This document shows positions 49,892 to 57,761 of a stretch of 64,000 nt of DNA, one piece after another; position 1 is the stretch's first letter; each line of letters starts with the position of its first letter. Under the pieces are notes generated by a model. The model was not told where the DNA came from, searched no databases, and saw nothing but the letters and a program-made list of their open reading frames with translations. The translations under genes and the position numbers were made by a program. The stretch is from Actinomycetospora sp. NBRC 106375 (GTDB lineage: Bacteria; Actinomycetota; Actinomycetes; Mycobacteriales; Pseudonocardiaceae), in NCBI RefSeq assembly GCF_030269665.1, contig NZ_BSTS01000013.1, positions 62,001 through 126,000 on the forward strand, read 5' to 3'.

Positions 49892-50150
49892 ATGTCGCCC
49901 TGGCTCGTCGCAATCAGCGGCGGTGGTGGCCTCCCCGGCATTTATGCGCTGCTCAAGTACCGCTGGAAGCTCAAGCTCATCGAACACACCCTGGGCGACG
50001 AGCGCGGCATCGAAGCGGTCGACGCCGTTTCGCGGACCCTGCACCGATCGCCGAGGCCGTGCGCGAGCGTCGAGAGGCCCGCTCCAAGTGGAAGGCGAAG
50101 CGCACACATCGGTCAGCCCGACCGCCTAGTGGAGCGCCGCCTAGAGGGCG
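49892..50150 (+). pseudogene. Probable frameshifted small membrane protein gene
   Basis: ATG 49892 opens MSPWLVAISGGGGLPGIYALL, KYRWKLKLIEHTLGDERGIEAVDAVSRTL, a plausible N-anchored protein. After about 50 codons the sense moves to the next frame (PIAEAVRERREARSKWKAKRTHRSA). A single-base change near 50040 would join them. The 314 bases upstream (49578-49891) show nothing recognisable. Confidence 0.4.
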
Positions 50151-50205
50151 GCCAGCGACAGAAATGGTGCTGCGAGGTCGCCGAGCGGGTCGAGGCAGCA
50201 CTCGC

Positions 50206-51024
50206 TCAGCCGGACATAATGCGTGCTCGTTCGTCCGCATCACCTTTGTCGTCGATCAGGGCGCTGATCTCAGCCGTCGGAGTGAGTCCGAGCTCCTCGT
50301 CGAGCAACTGGGCGAAGCTGCGGTAGGCGCGCCGTGCCTCGCCAAGGTTGCCTTCCGCGAGATGTGCGCGTATCAGGGTGCGGTGGGCGCTCTCGCGCAA
50401 CGCGTCGCGTCGCACCGCAGCCAGCGCAGCCTCGATTGCCAGCCCGAACTGCCCCTGAGCGGCTAAACGATCTGCGATCGTCTCGAGCAGGTGCAGGCGC
50501 AACTGGTGCAACCGCTCCCTCTCGTGGACCAGCCAGGGCTCATCCCAGTCGACGAGCAGGTCGTCCCCGGGACTCCACCAGGTCGGTAGGTCCCCGGGAG
50601 CGTCGTGCAGGACGGCCATGGCGCCGTCGACGAACTCACGCACATCGACCCAAGCGTGGGCGTCGACCTCGATCGCGTCCCCGCGCGCGAACACCAGCGC
50701 AGGCGCAGCCTGGTTCACTCGCCAGATACCGGTGCGCAGGCTGGCCAGGGCGCGCGGTTCGGGTGCCTCCGGCCAGAGTGTGCCGGCCAATCGGCCTCGG
50801 CTGGTGCGTCCATGCAGCGCGAGGACCGCGAGCAGTCGCTGCGCAGCCCCGGGAAGCTCGATCGGACGCCCGTCGATTCGCAGACGGAAGACGCCGAGCA
50901 GCGACAGCTCGACGGCCTCGGTTCGATGTTCGTCAGTGGGCGGCCGGGCCCGTCGCCGCGCCTTGCTCTCGACGAAAGCCACTGGCGCGATCGACGTCCT
51001 TTCGACTCCCCCCGATCGACGCAT
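50206..51024 (-). CDS. SARP/BTAD transcriptional regulator
   Basis: 272 residues. A short basic N-terminus is followed by a winged helix (VELSLLGVFRLRIDGRPIELPGAAQRLLAVLALHGRTSRGRLAGTLWPEAPEPRALASLRTGIWRVNQ) and a BTAD domain (EFVDGAMAVLHDAPGDLPTWW to RRAYRSFAQLLDEELGLTPTAEI). No ATPase or FHA domain. It is divergent from the eCIS sheath gene with a 272-base interval and is the best candidate regulator of that locus. ATG 51024 is uncertain because the domain begins 38 residues later. Confidence 0.82.
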   Translation of the reverse strand: MRRSGGVERTSIAPVAFVESKARRRARPPTDEHRTEAVELSLLGVFRLRIDGRPIELPGAAQRLLAVLALHGRTSRGRLAGTLWPEAPEPRALASLRTGIWRVNQAAPALVFARGDAIEVDAHAWVDVREFVDGAMAVLHDAPGDLPTWWSPGDDLLVDWDEPWLVHERERLHQLRLHLLETIADRLAAQGQFGLAIEAALAAVRRDALRESAHRTLIRAHLAEGNLGEARRAYRSFAQLLDEELGLTPTAEISALIDDKGDADERARIMSG

Positions 51025-51296
51025 TTCCTAACGTCCTTCCCGAGTGCGGAGCGTGATCGACCTCGACTATGCCCCGCCAGTTCGAGACGAACAGCATCCG
51101 AAAGAGTGATGCCGCAAGCGATCGACCCCGTGAAGGTCGCATTTGTACACTGACAGTCACATCTCCTCGTGGTGTCGGCCTCTCATCGGGTTGGCCTACC
51201 TCCTGGCTGACGTAGCGCTGACAACGGGGTGACGACGGAGTGACGCCGGCCCGCGAGCGTGCCCCGACATCAGGCGCCACCGGCCCGAGGAGCCTC

Positions 51297-53390
51297 ATGA
51301 CCACGCCGCAGCTGTCCGCCCCGGGTGTGTACGTCCAGGAGGTCCCCAGCGCGTCGCGGGCGATCACCGGCGTCGCGACCGCCGTCGCAGCCTTCCTCGG
51401 ACGCGCGCGCACCGGGCCCCTGGACACGCCGGTCGCCATCGGTTCGTTCGGTGAGTTCGAGCGCGTCTTCGGTGGGCTGTGGCGGGACAGCGGCCTCGGC
51501 TACGCCGTGCGCGACTACTACCGCAACGGCGGCGGCAACGCGGTCGTCGTGCGCCTCGGCAACCCCGTGACCGGCGCGCCGGTCACGGCGACCGCCGTCG
51601 TGGGCGGGGTGACCTTTCGCGCCACCGAACCCGGCGAATGGGCCAACGGTCGCGTGGTGCGAGCCAGTCCGAGCCTGGCGCCCGGTGTCACGCCTGAGGC
51701 GGTTCGCTCCCACGCCGGTGAGGCGGCCGAGGCCCTCGAGATCGCCAGGCGGGAGCTGGAGGAGGCCGAGACCGACGCACGGGACGCCGAGGACGCGGCA
51801 CGCGAGGCCGAAGCGGCCGCCGCGACCAACAAGAACAAGCAATCCAACGCGACGACCAAGCGCAGAGCGGCCGACGAGGCGCCCCAGAAGGTCGACGCCG
51901 CCCGGGCGAAGCACGCGGAGGCCGAGGAGGCCGCCGAGGCGGCCGCGGTCGACCTGGCCGCCCTCACGTTGCTCGAGGAGATCGCCGAGGGCCAGAGCGT
52001 CGCCGTCGCCGATCTGTGGGATCTCGACGTCCTCGCGGGCTCGCCGGTCGACGAGCACCACGCCCGGGTCGAGCCCCAGCCCACGGTGCTCGAGTCGCAC
52101 CCGCACGTCACGTTCGTCGATGGACCGCGCCGGGTCGATCTCGTGCTGCAGGGTTCGAGGCTGATCCGCCTCCAGTCGGTTCACCCGAATCCGCCGACGC
52201 TCCCGGCAAGCCCGCCGGCCGCCACGAGTCCCGCCACTACTCCCGCGACGACTCCCGCGACGACTCCCGCGACGACTCCCGCGACGACTCCCGCGACGAC
52301 TCCCGCGACGACTCCCGCGACGACTCCCGCGACGACGACCGCCGCCGCGGACGCCCCGTCCGATCTGGCCACGGGCGGGACGAGCACGGCCCCCACGGGC
52401 CCGGGCACACCGACCACCCCCACCGGACCGGCCGCTCCTACCTGGGTGCTGGGCGAGGTGACAGGCGGTGGCGACGGCACCGAGCTGACCGCGGACGCCT
52501 ACACCGGCACCGGCTTCCTCGCCGAGAAGCGGGGTCTCTACGCGCTCGAAGCGTTCGACCTGTTCACCCTCCTCTGCCTCCCGCCGTCGACGCCGGGCGG
52601 TGAGCTCCCGGACACGGTCTGGGCCGACGCGATGGCCTACTGCGCGCAACGCCGGGCCTTCCTGCTCGTCGATCCGCCACCGGGCAGGTCCGCCGACGAC
52701 ATCGGCTCCTGGGCCCGCACCCACGGACTGGTCGGCACCGCGAGCCGCAACGCGGCCCTGTACTTCCCGCGGGTGCGCGCAGCCGATGCCCTGCGGGACG
52801 GGACGACCGGCGAGTTCGCGCCGTGCGGGGCGGTGGCCGGCGCCATCGCCGACACCGACGCCCGCCGGGGCGTGTGGAAGGCCCCGGCCGGACAGGAGGC
52901 CGGGCTCGTCGGTCTCTCCGGGCTGTCGGTCGAGCTCACCGACGACGAGCACGGACGGCTGCCACGGGAGGTCAACGCCCTGCGGACGTTCCCGTCGGTC
53001 GGCCCCGTCGTCTGGGGTGCCCGGACGCTGCGCGGTGCCGATGTGCTCGCCGACGAGTACAAGTACGTGCCGGTCCGGCGTCTCACCCTCTATCTCGAGG
53101 AGAGCCTGCACCGAGGGACGCAGTGGGTCGTGTTCGAGCCGAACTCCGCGACGCTGTGGTCGCAGATCCGCGCCAGCGTGACCGCGTTCATGCAGGACCT
53201 CTTCCGCCAGGGCGCCTTCGCCGGAGGCCGGCCCCGTGAGGCCTACTCCGTGCGTTGTGACGGGGACACGACCACGCCGGACGACGTCGCCCGGGGGCTC
53301 GTGAACATCCGGGTCGGCTTCGCCCCCCTGCGGCCCGCGGAGTTCGTGGTCGTCGGGATCCAGCAGATGACTGCGGACGCCGCGAGCTGA
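51297..53390 (+). CDS. eCIS/phage-tail-type sheath protein with insertions
   Basis: 697 residues, ATG 51297 after GAGGAG. The sheath start is clear: APGVYVQEVPSASRAITGVATAVAAFLGRARTGP, then YAVRDYYRNGGGNAVVVRL. The conserved C-terminal domain reads VWGARTLRGADVLADEYKYVPVRRLTLYLEESLHRGTQWVVFEPN, FMQDLFRQGAFAGGRPREAYSVRCDG and FAPLRPAEFVVVGIQQ. Between them are a charged coiled coil (about 135-230), a TTPA repeat linker (about 314-346) and a Gly/Thr-rich stretch. Contractile sheaths are usually 350-500 residues, so these insertions are exceptional. Confidence 0.9.
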   Translation: MTTPQLSAPGVYVQEVPSASRAITGVATAVAAFLGRARTGPLDTPVAIGSFGEFERVFGGLWRDSGLGYAVRDYYRNGGGNAVVVRLGNPVTGAPVTATAVVGGVTFRATEPGEWANGRVVRASPSLAPGVTPEAVRSHAGEAAEALEIARRELEEAETDARDAEDAAREAEAAAATNKNKQSNATTKRRAADEAPQKVDAARAKHAEAEEAAEAAAVDLAALTLLEEIAEGQSVAVADLWDLDVLAGSPVDEHHARVEPQPTVLESHPHVTFVDGPRRVDLVLQGSRLIRLQSVHPNPPTLPASPPAATSPATTPATTPATTPATTPATTPATTPATTPATTPATTTAAADAPSDLATGGTSTAPTGPGTPTTPTGPAAPTWVLGEVTGGGDGTELTADAYTGTGFLAEKRGLYALEAFDLFTLLCLPPSTPGGELPDTVWADAMAYCAQRRAFLLVDPPPGRSADDIGSWARTHGLVGTASRNAALYFPRVRAADALRDGTTGEFAPCGAVAGAIADTDARRGVWKAPAGQEAGLVGLSGLSVELTDDEHGRLPREVNALRTFPSVGPVVWGARTLRGADVLADEYKYVPVRRLTLYLEESLHRGTQWVVFEPNSATLWSQIRASVTAFMQDLFRQGAFAGGRPREAYSVRCDGDTTTPDDVARGLVNIRVGFAPLRPAEFVVVGIQQMTADAAS
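52239..52334. repeat. 12-base tandem repeat, 8 exact copies, in the sheath gene
   Basis: ACTCCCGCGACG eight times in a row, encoding the TTPA linker. The copies are identical at the DNA level, so the array is young or subject to slippage; copy number may vary between strains. Reverse-strand frames through it give artefactual Val-Ala-Gly repeats. Confidence 0.92.
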
Positions 53391-53412
53391 ACACGGACAG
53401 GAGGGATGCCCG

Positions 53413-53931
53413 ATGGCCGAGTTCGCGGTGAACGCGCGGCGCTTCGACCCGTACAAGAACTTCAAGTTCAAGGTCAAATGGGATGGGCGCTACATCGCCG
53501 GGGTGAGCAAGGTCAGCGCCCTGCGACGCACCACGGAGGTCGTGCGGCACCGGCACGGGGGCGATCCCAGCAGCAGCCGCAAGTCGCCCGGCCGCACCGA
53601 GTACGAGGCCGTCACCCTCGAGCGCGGGGTGACCCACGATCCCGAGTTCGAGCGGTGGGCGAACAAGGTGTGGAACTGGGGTGCGGCCGTGGGCTCGGAG
53701 ACGTCGCTCGCCGACTTCCGCAAGGACATCATCGTGGAGGTCCTCAACGAGGCCGGTCAGGTCGCGCTGTCCTACACGCTCTACCGGTGCTGGGTCTCGG
53801 AGTTCCACGCCCTGCCCGATCTGGACGCGAACGCCAACGCGACCGCGATCCAGTCGCTGAAGCTGGAGAACGAGGGCTGGGAGCGCGACGTCGCGGTGAT
53901 CGAGCCGGCCGAGCCGACGTTCGAGCCGTGA
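53413..53931 (+). CDS. eCIS/phage-tail-type inner tube protein
   Basis: 172 residues of the T4 gp19-like tube family: FDPYKNFKFKVKWDGRYIAGVSKVSALRRTTEVVRHRHGGDPSSSRKSPGRTEYEAVTLERGVTHDPEFERW, then FRKDIIVEVLNEAGQVALSYTLYRCWVSEFHALPDLDANANATAIQSLKLENEGWERD. This matches Afp1/Pvc1-type tube proteins in length and order. It is 22 bases after the sheath gene. Confidence 0.92.
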   Translation: MAEFAVNARRFDPYKNFKFKVKWDGRYIAGVSKVSALRRTTEVVRHRHGGDPSSSRKSPGRTEYEAVTLERGVTHDPEFERWANKVWNWGAAVGSETSLADFRKDIIVEVLNEAGQVALSYTLYRCWVSEFHALPDLDANANATAIQSLKLENEGWERDVAVIEPAEPTFEP

Positions 53932-53938
53932 GCCGTCG

Positions 53939-54697
53939 ATGACCCGGCTGCCCCGCTCCGCGGGTCCGTCCGACGCCGCAGCCCACCTGGCGGCGTGGGA
54001 GGCGGCCGCCGTGGTGCCGGCGGTGGCGAGGCCGGCGGTCCTGCTAGCGCATCTCGACGACGTCGCCGAAGCCGCCCTGGATGTCCCGATCGGGGTCTGC
54101 GCGGCGTGGTCGGCGGCCGAGCTGTCCCGGGTCGGCGGGACCGACGTCGACGTCGTCCTCACCTGTGCGGCCTGCGCCGCCGAGCTCGAGATCACGCTCG
54201 ACGTCGAGCCGTGGGCAGCGGTGCCGCACACGTCCTCCGTCGCGGAGGAGGCCAGCGTCTCGACCGTCTCCGGCGAGGTCAGCGTCCGGGCTCCGACCAC
54301 TCGCGACCTGCTCGCTTGTCGCGACACGGGGAACCCGGTCGCGGCACTGCGCGCCCGCTGTCTGCGTGGCGCTGACCGCGGCGAGCTCACCGTCGCGCAG
54401 CTCGCGCACCTCACGTCGGCTGACCTCGGACGGATCGACGACGCCGCCCGCGAGCTCTCGGGCCCGGCGGGCGCGGTGATCCGGACCTCCTGCCCCGCGT
54501 GCGACGCCGACGTCGTCGTGCCCCTCGACCTCGGGGCGCTGTGGTGGGAGCAGACCGCGGCAGACGCACGCCGGCTGCTCGCCGAGGTCGCCGTCCTGGC
54601 CCGGGCGTTCGGCTGGGGCGAGGACGCCGTGCTCGCGCTCTCCCCGACGCGCCGGGCGACGTACCTCGCGCTCGCGGGCGAGGCCGGCGTCCCGTGA
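53939..54697 (+). CDS. Zinc-ribbon protein of the eCIS locus, probably baseplate-associated (gp26-like)
   Basis: 252 residues. Two CxxC pairs, LTCAACAAELE (about 76-79) and TSCPACDADVVV (about 183-186), could hold one zinc. They frame a middle region TTRDLLACRDTGNPVAALRARCLRG. The C-terminal end, LLAEVAVLARAFGWGEDAVLALSPTRRATYLAL, is the helix typical of T4 gp26-like and related phage assembly proteins. It has the usual position behind the tube gene. The exact role is inferred. Confidence 0.6.
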   Translation: MTRLPRSAGPSDAAAHLAAWEAAAVVPAVARPAVLLAHLDDVAEAALDVPIGVCAAWSAAELSRVGGTDVDVVLTCAACAAELEITLDVEPWAAVPHTSSVAEEASVSTVSGEVSVRAPTTRDLLACRDTGNPVAALRARCLRGADRGELTVAQLAHLTSADLGRIDDAARELSGPAGAVIRTSCPACDADVVVPLDLGALWWEQTAADARRLLAEVAVLARAFGWGEDAVLALSPTRRATYLALAGEAGVP

Positions 54698-56535
54698 CCG
54701 GGTTCTTCGCCGAGATGGCGGCCCGCGCCCAGGACACCGCGCCGGCGGTGGGGCTGCGTCGTCGTGCTCGCTATGAGCCCGGGAGCGCCCCGGTGCCGGT
54801 CACGACGGAGGCCGCCGGCGCGACGTGGGGCGAGCACGTCGAGCCGCATCCCGGCGCACCGACGGGCGATCACGCCGATGCCCCTCGCATCGATGCCCCT
54901 CGCATCGATGCCCCTCGCATCGATGCCCCTCGCATCGATGCCCCTCGCATCGATGCCCCTCGCATCGATGCCCCTCGCATCGATGCCCCTCGCATCGATG
55001 CCCCTCGCACCGATGCCCCTCGCACCGATGCCCCTCGCACCGATGCCCCTCGCACCGATGCCCCTCGCACCGATGCTCCTCGCACCGATGGCCCCTACGC
55101 CGTGGGTCGTGGCGGGCCCGGCGCGGACGGCGACCAGCGGCTCGGCTCGTCCGAGAGGCTTCCGGGGGTCGAGGGAACCGCGGCGACGGCGAGGTCTGTC
55201 GAGCCGATCGGCCCCCCGACCGCATCGACGTCGGGTCCCGGTGCCGCGGGGCTGGCCGCGACGACGTCGGGTGCGGTCGGGGGCGTGCCGGTGCTCGCGG
55301 TGCCACGGGACGGGCGGACCGTCGGGAGGATCCGCGCAGACCCGACCGACCCGGCGCGTGGAGAGCCCGTATCGCCGCTGGCCGGCCCGCCGGTCGGGGG
55401 AACCGACACAGCGGGTCCGGTGGACGGCAGGAGCGCTGCGGGTCCGGCCTCCCGGGGGCCGGCAGCGTCCCCGGCTGAGCGGCGTCCGGATGGGCGCCCC
55501 GCGGTCGGGACGGAACCTCGTGCGCCGGGGTCGAGGATCGTGGAGGAGGCGGACGAGTCCGCGGCGCGGGACGGCGGCACCGGACCGACGAGCGGGTGGG
55601 GGTCGGGTCACGAGGGCGCGGGATCGGCGGCGTCGCCGAAGGCCGCGAGCGGAGGCAGCGACCCGGCGCGCGGCCCGTCCGATCAGCCTCCTGCGGCCGG
55701 AGGCCCCGTGGCGTACCTCCCGAGGCCGCGAGCGGACGCGCGCCCCGCGCTCGGGACGCGATCTCCCGCGCACGCGCCAGCGGTCGCGCAGGAGGCGGAC
55801 GGGCCTGCGGGGAACGGCGACGTCGGGCCGACGGTCGCTCAGGAGGCGGACGGGCCCGCAGGGAACGGCGACGTCGGGCTGACGCGCGCGCCGGTCGGGG
55901 GGCAGGGCTCCGCGGGTCCGGCACCGGGCGTGGGTGCGTCGGGGTCGGGTCACGAGGACGCGGAGACGGCAGCGTGGCCGAGGGCCGCGAGCGGAGTCAC
56001 CGCGGCACGGCCACACCGCACCGCCGCTCCGGGGCAGGCGCCACACAGGCCGGGCGGGCCCACCCGCGGCCGCGATCCGGGGCGCGGCGGCGTCGAGGCT
56101 TCGCCGCGCGCAGGACCCGGCCGGGTACGTCCGGTCCGGCATCAGGACGACCTGGCCGCGATGCCCGACGGCGCGATCCTCGGCCGTCTCCTGCCGGCCC
56201 TGCGCGAGGCAGGCGTGCTGGAGCTCGACGAACCGGCGGTGGTCCACCCGTCCCCGGGGCCCCGTCCGGATCCTCCCGCCGGTGGGGCGGCCGTCCTCGT
56301 CACGACACCCGAGCCCTCAGCGGCCGACCCGGGCGACACGTCCGCGCGGGGAGCGAGCGACGTGCACGTCCACATCGGGCGGGTCGAGGTGGTCCGCGCC
56401 GCCGCACATCCCGCAGCCGGGCCGCCCGCGGCTCCCGTGCGGCCCACCCACCCGCCCGCGGTCGCTCCGCCCGCGCGGGCCGCGCCGGGGGTCGACCACG
56501 CCGACTACCTCGTCCGGCGCCAGGAGCGGCGGTGA
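54694..56535 (+). CDS. Low-complexity eCIS protein with DAPRI repeats and conserved C-terminus
   Basis: 613 residues, GTG overlapping the previous stop. Residues 1-60 are ordinary, then 14 repeats of DAPR[IT] (about 62-131), then ~400 residues rich in Gly, Pro, Ala and acidic residues. The C-terminal ~60 residues contain DVHVHIGRVEVVRAA and HADYLVRRQERR, a motif commonly found just before DUF4255 genes in such loci. GC-rich reading frames on the other strand also stay open here; the C-terminal motif and the GTGA overlaps on both sides favour this frame. Function unknown; perhaps a disordered scaffold or tape-like protein. Confidence 0.65.
   Translation: MTGFFAEMAARAQDTAPAVGLRRRARYEPGSAPVPVTTEAAGATWGEHVEPHPGAPTGDHADAPRIDAPRIDAPRIDAPRIDAPRIDAPRIDAPRIDAPRIDAPRTDAPRTDAPRTDAPRTDAPRTDAPRTDGPYAVGRGGPGADGDQRLGSSERLPGVEGTAATARSVEPIGPPTASTSGPGAAGLAATTSGAVGGVPVLAVPRDGRTVGRIRADPTDPARGEPVSPLAGPPVGGTDTAGPVDGRSAAGPASRGPAASPAERRPDGRPAVGTEPRAPGSRIVEEADESAARDGGTGPTSGWGSGHEGAGSAASPKAASGGSDPARGPSDQPPAAGGPVAYLPRPRADARPALGTRSPAHAPAVAQEADGPAGNGDVGPTVAQEADGPAGNGDVGLTRAPVGGQGSAGPAPGVGASGSGHEDAETAAWPRAASGVTAARPHRTAAPGQAPHRPGGPTRGRDPGRGGVEASPRAGPGRVRPVRHQDDLAAMPDGAILGRLLPALREAGVLELDEPAVVHPSPGPRPDPPAGGAAVLVTTPEPSAADPGDTSARGASDVHVHIGRVEVVRAAAHPAAGPPAAPVRPTHPPAVAPPARAAPGVDHADYLVRRQERR
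54877..55086. repeat. 15-base tandem repeat, 14 copies
   Basis: GATGCCCCTCGCATC/ACC repeated 14 times. The first 8 copies encode DAPRI and the last 6 encode DAPRT (one has a T for C change). The ATC-to-ACC switch divides the array into two blocks, which suggests block duplication. Both strands stay open, giving a RGASM/RGASV repeat on the minus strand. Confidence 0.92.
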
Positions 56536-57761
56536 GCAACGACCTCGCCGTCGCCGCGGCCACCGCCGTCCTGCGCGTCCTGCTGGAGCGTGCGCTCCAG
56601 CTCCGGACGCCGCCGCCGCTGGCGGGCGCCCGGGTCACCACCAGGCGGCCCGACCGCGTCACAGGCGACGCCCCGGGTGTGAACCTCTTCCTCTACGCCC
56701 TCACGCCCAACCCGGGCTGGCAGGGCAGCGACCTCCCGACCCGGAACGGTGACGGAACGCTGCTGCAGCGACCGCTGGCCGCGCTCGATCTGCACTACCT
56801 GGTGCACGCCTACGGCGACGACGACGCCCTCGACGGGCATCGGTTGCTCGCCCGGGTGGCGTCCGCCCTACACGCCGACCCGGTGCTGCGCCCGTCCTTC
56901 GTCGCGTCGGTGCTGGAGGACCTGGACGACGTGCCCCCGCTCGACTACCTGAGCGGCGCCGACCTCGCCGACCAGGTGGAGCTGGTCCGCGTGACGCCCC
57001 GCGTGCTCTCGCTCGACGAGATGACCAAGCTCTGGTCGGCGTGCCAGGCGCCCCTCGCGCCCTCGCTCGTCTACACCGCCTCGGTCGTGCTCGTCGAGGC
57101 CGATCGGCGACCGCACGTGGCGCGGCCGGTGCGCCGGCGGACCGTGACGGTCGCGCCCGGGACCTCGCCGCGGCTCACGGCGGTCCGCGTCGAGGGGACC
57201 GCCGGGGGCACCGCCGTCCTCGACGGCACGGACCTCGCCGGGCCGAGCACCCGGGTGCGCATCGGGCCGACGACCCTCACCCCCGCCGAGTCGACCCCGA
57301 CACGGCTCGAGGTCCCGCTCGCGGATGCGGTGCCGATCGGGGTGCACGCGGTCCAGGTCCGGCATCTCGAGAAGCCGCCGGCCGACGGCGACCGGCCACG
57401 GGTGGCGGCCGAGTCGAACGCCCTGCCGGCGACGGTCCGCCCCCACGTCGTCCTCGGTCCGGTCGCCGCCGGCGGCGTCGAGCTGCGGGTCTCCCCGCCG
57501 GTGGAGCGGGGGCAACGGCTCGAGGTGTGGCTCTCGGCGATCGTCGACGCCACCGGTGCTCTGGGGGCGAGCGTGGCCGTGCGACCGGCCCCGGCGACCC
57601 CCAGGGCGTCGGCATCGGTGTCCCGCTTCACGCTGGACCTGGCCGGCGTGGCGCCCGGTCCCTGGTGGGTCCGGGTGCGGGTCGACGGCCTCGAGAGCCA
57701 GGAGAGCGTCGAGTCCGTCGACGACCCCGGCGCTCCGGTCCTGACGGTGCCTGCCCCGTGA
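56532..57761 (+). CDS. DUF4255 (Pvc16-family) protein with extra C-terminal domains
   Basis: 409 residues, GTG start overlapping the previous stop. The N-terminal DUF4255 domain (1-190) reads NDLAVAAATAVLRVLLERAL, VNLFLYALTPNPGWQ, RPLAALDLHYLVHAYG, LLARVASALHADPVL and MTKLWSACQAPLAPSLVYTASVVLVE. Two IPT/Ig-like beta domains follow (about 205-400). DUF4255 proteins cap or terminate the contractile tube in PVC-like systems. The Ig-like extension is common in actinobacterial versions. Confidence 0.88.
   Translation: MSNDLAVAAATAVLRVLLERALQLRTPPPLAGARVTTRRPDRVTGDAPGVNLFLYALTPNPGWQGSDLPTRNGDGTLLQRPLAALDLHYLVHAYGDDDALDGHRLLARVASALHADPVLRPSFVASVLEDLDDVPPLDYLSGADLADQVELVRVTPRVLSLDEMTKLWSACQAPLAPSLVYTASVVLVEADRRPHVARPVRRRTVTVAPGTSPRLTAVRVEGTAGGTAVLDGTDLAGPSTRVRIGPTTLTPAESTPTRLEVPLADAVPIGVHAVQVRHLEKPPADGDRPRVAAESNALPATVRPHVVLGPVAAGGVELRVSPPVERGQRLEVWLSAIVDATGALGASVAVRPAPATPRASASVSRFTLDLAGVAPGPWWVRVRVDGLESQESVESVDDPGAPVLTVPAP

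Noticed and set aside
49631..50107. Minus-strand 158-codon gene
   Set aside because: No ribosome site or family motif; it is antisense to a more protein-like plus-strand sequence that starts MSPWLVAISGGGGLPGIYAL.
52181..52480. Minus-strand Val-Ala-Gly repeat protein
   Set aside because: It is the complement of the 12-base repeat in the sheath gene; the plus-strand frame has flanking sheath domains.
54870..55085. Minus-strand RGASM/RGASV repeat peptide
   Set aside because: Complement of the DAPRI repeat. It has no ribosome site, and the plus frame continues to a conserved C-terminus.
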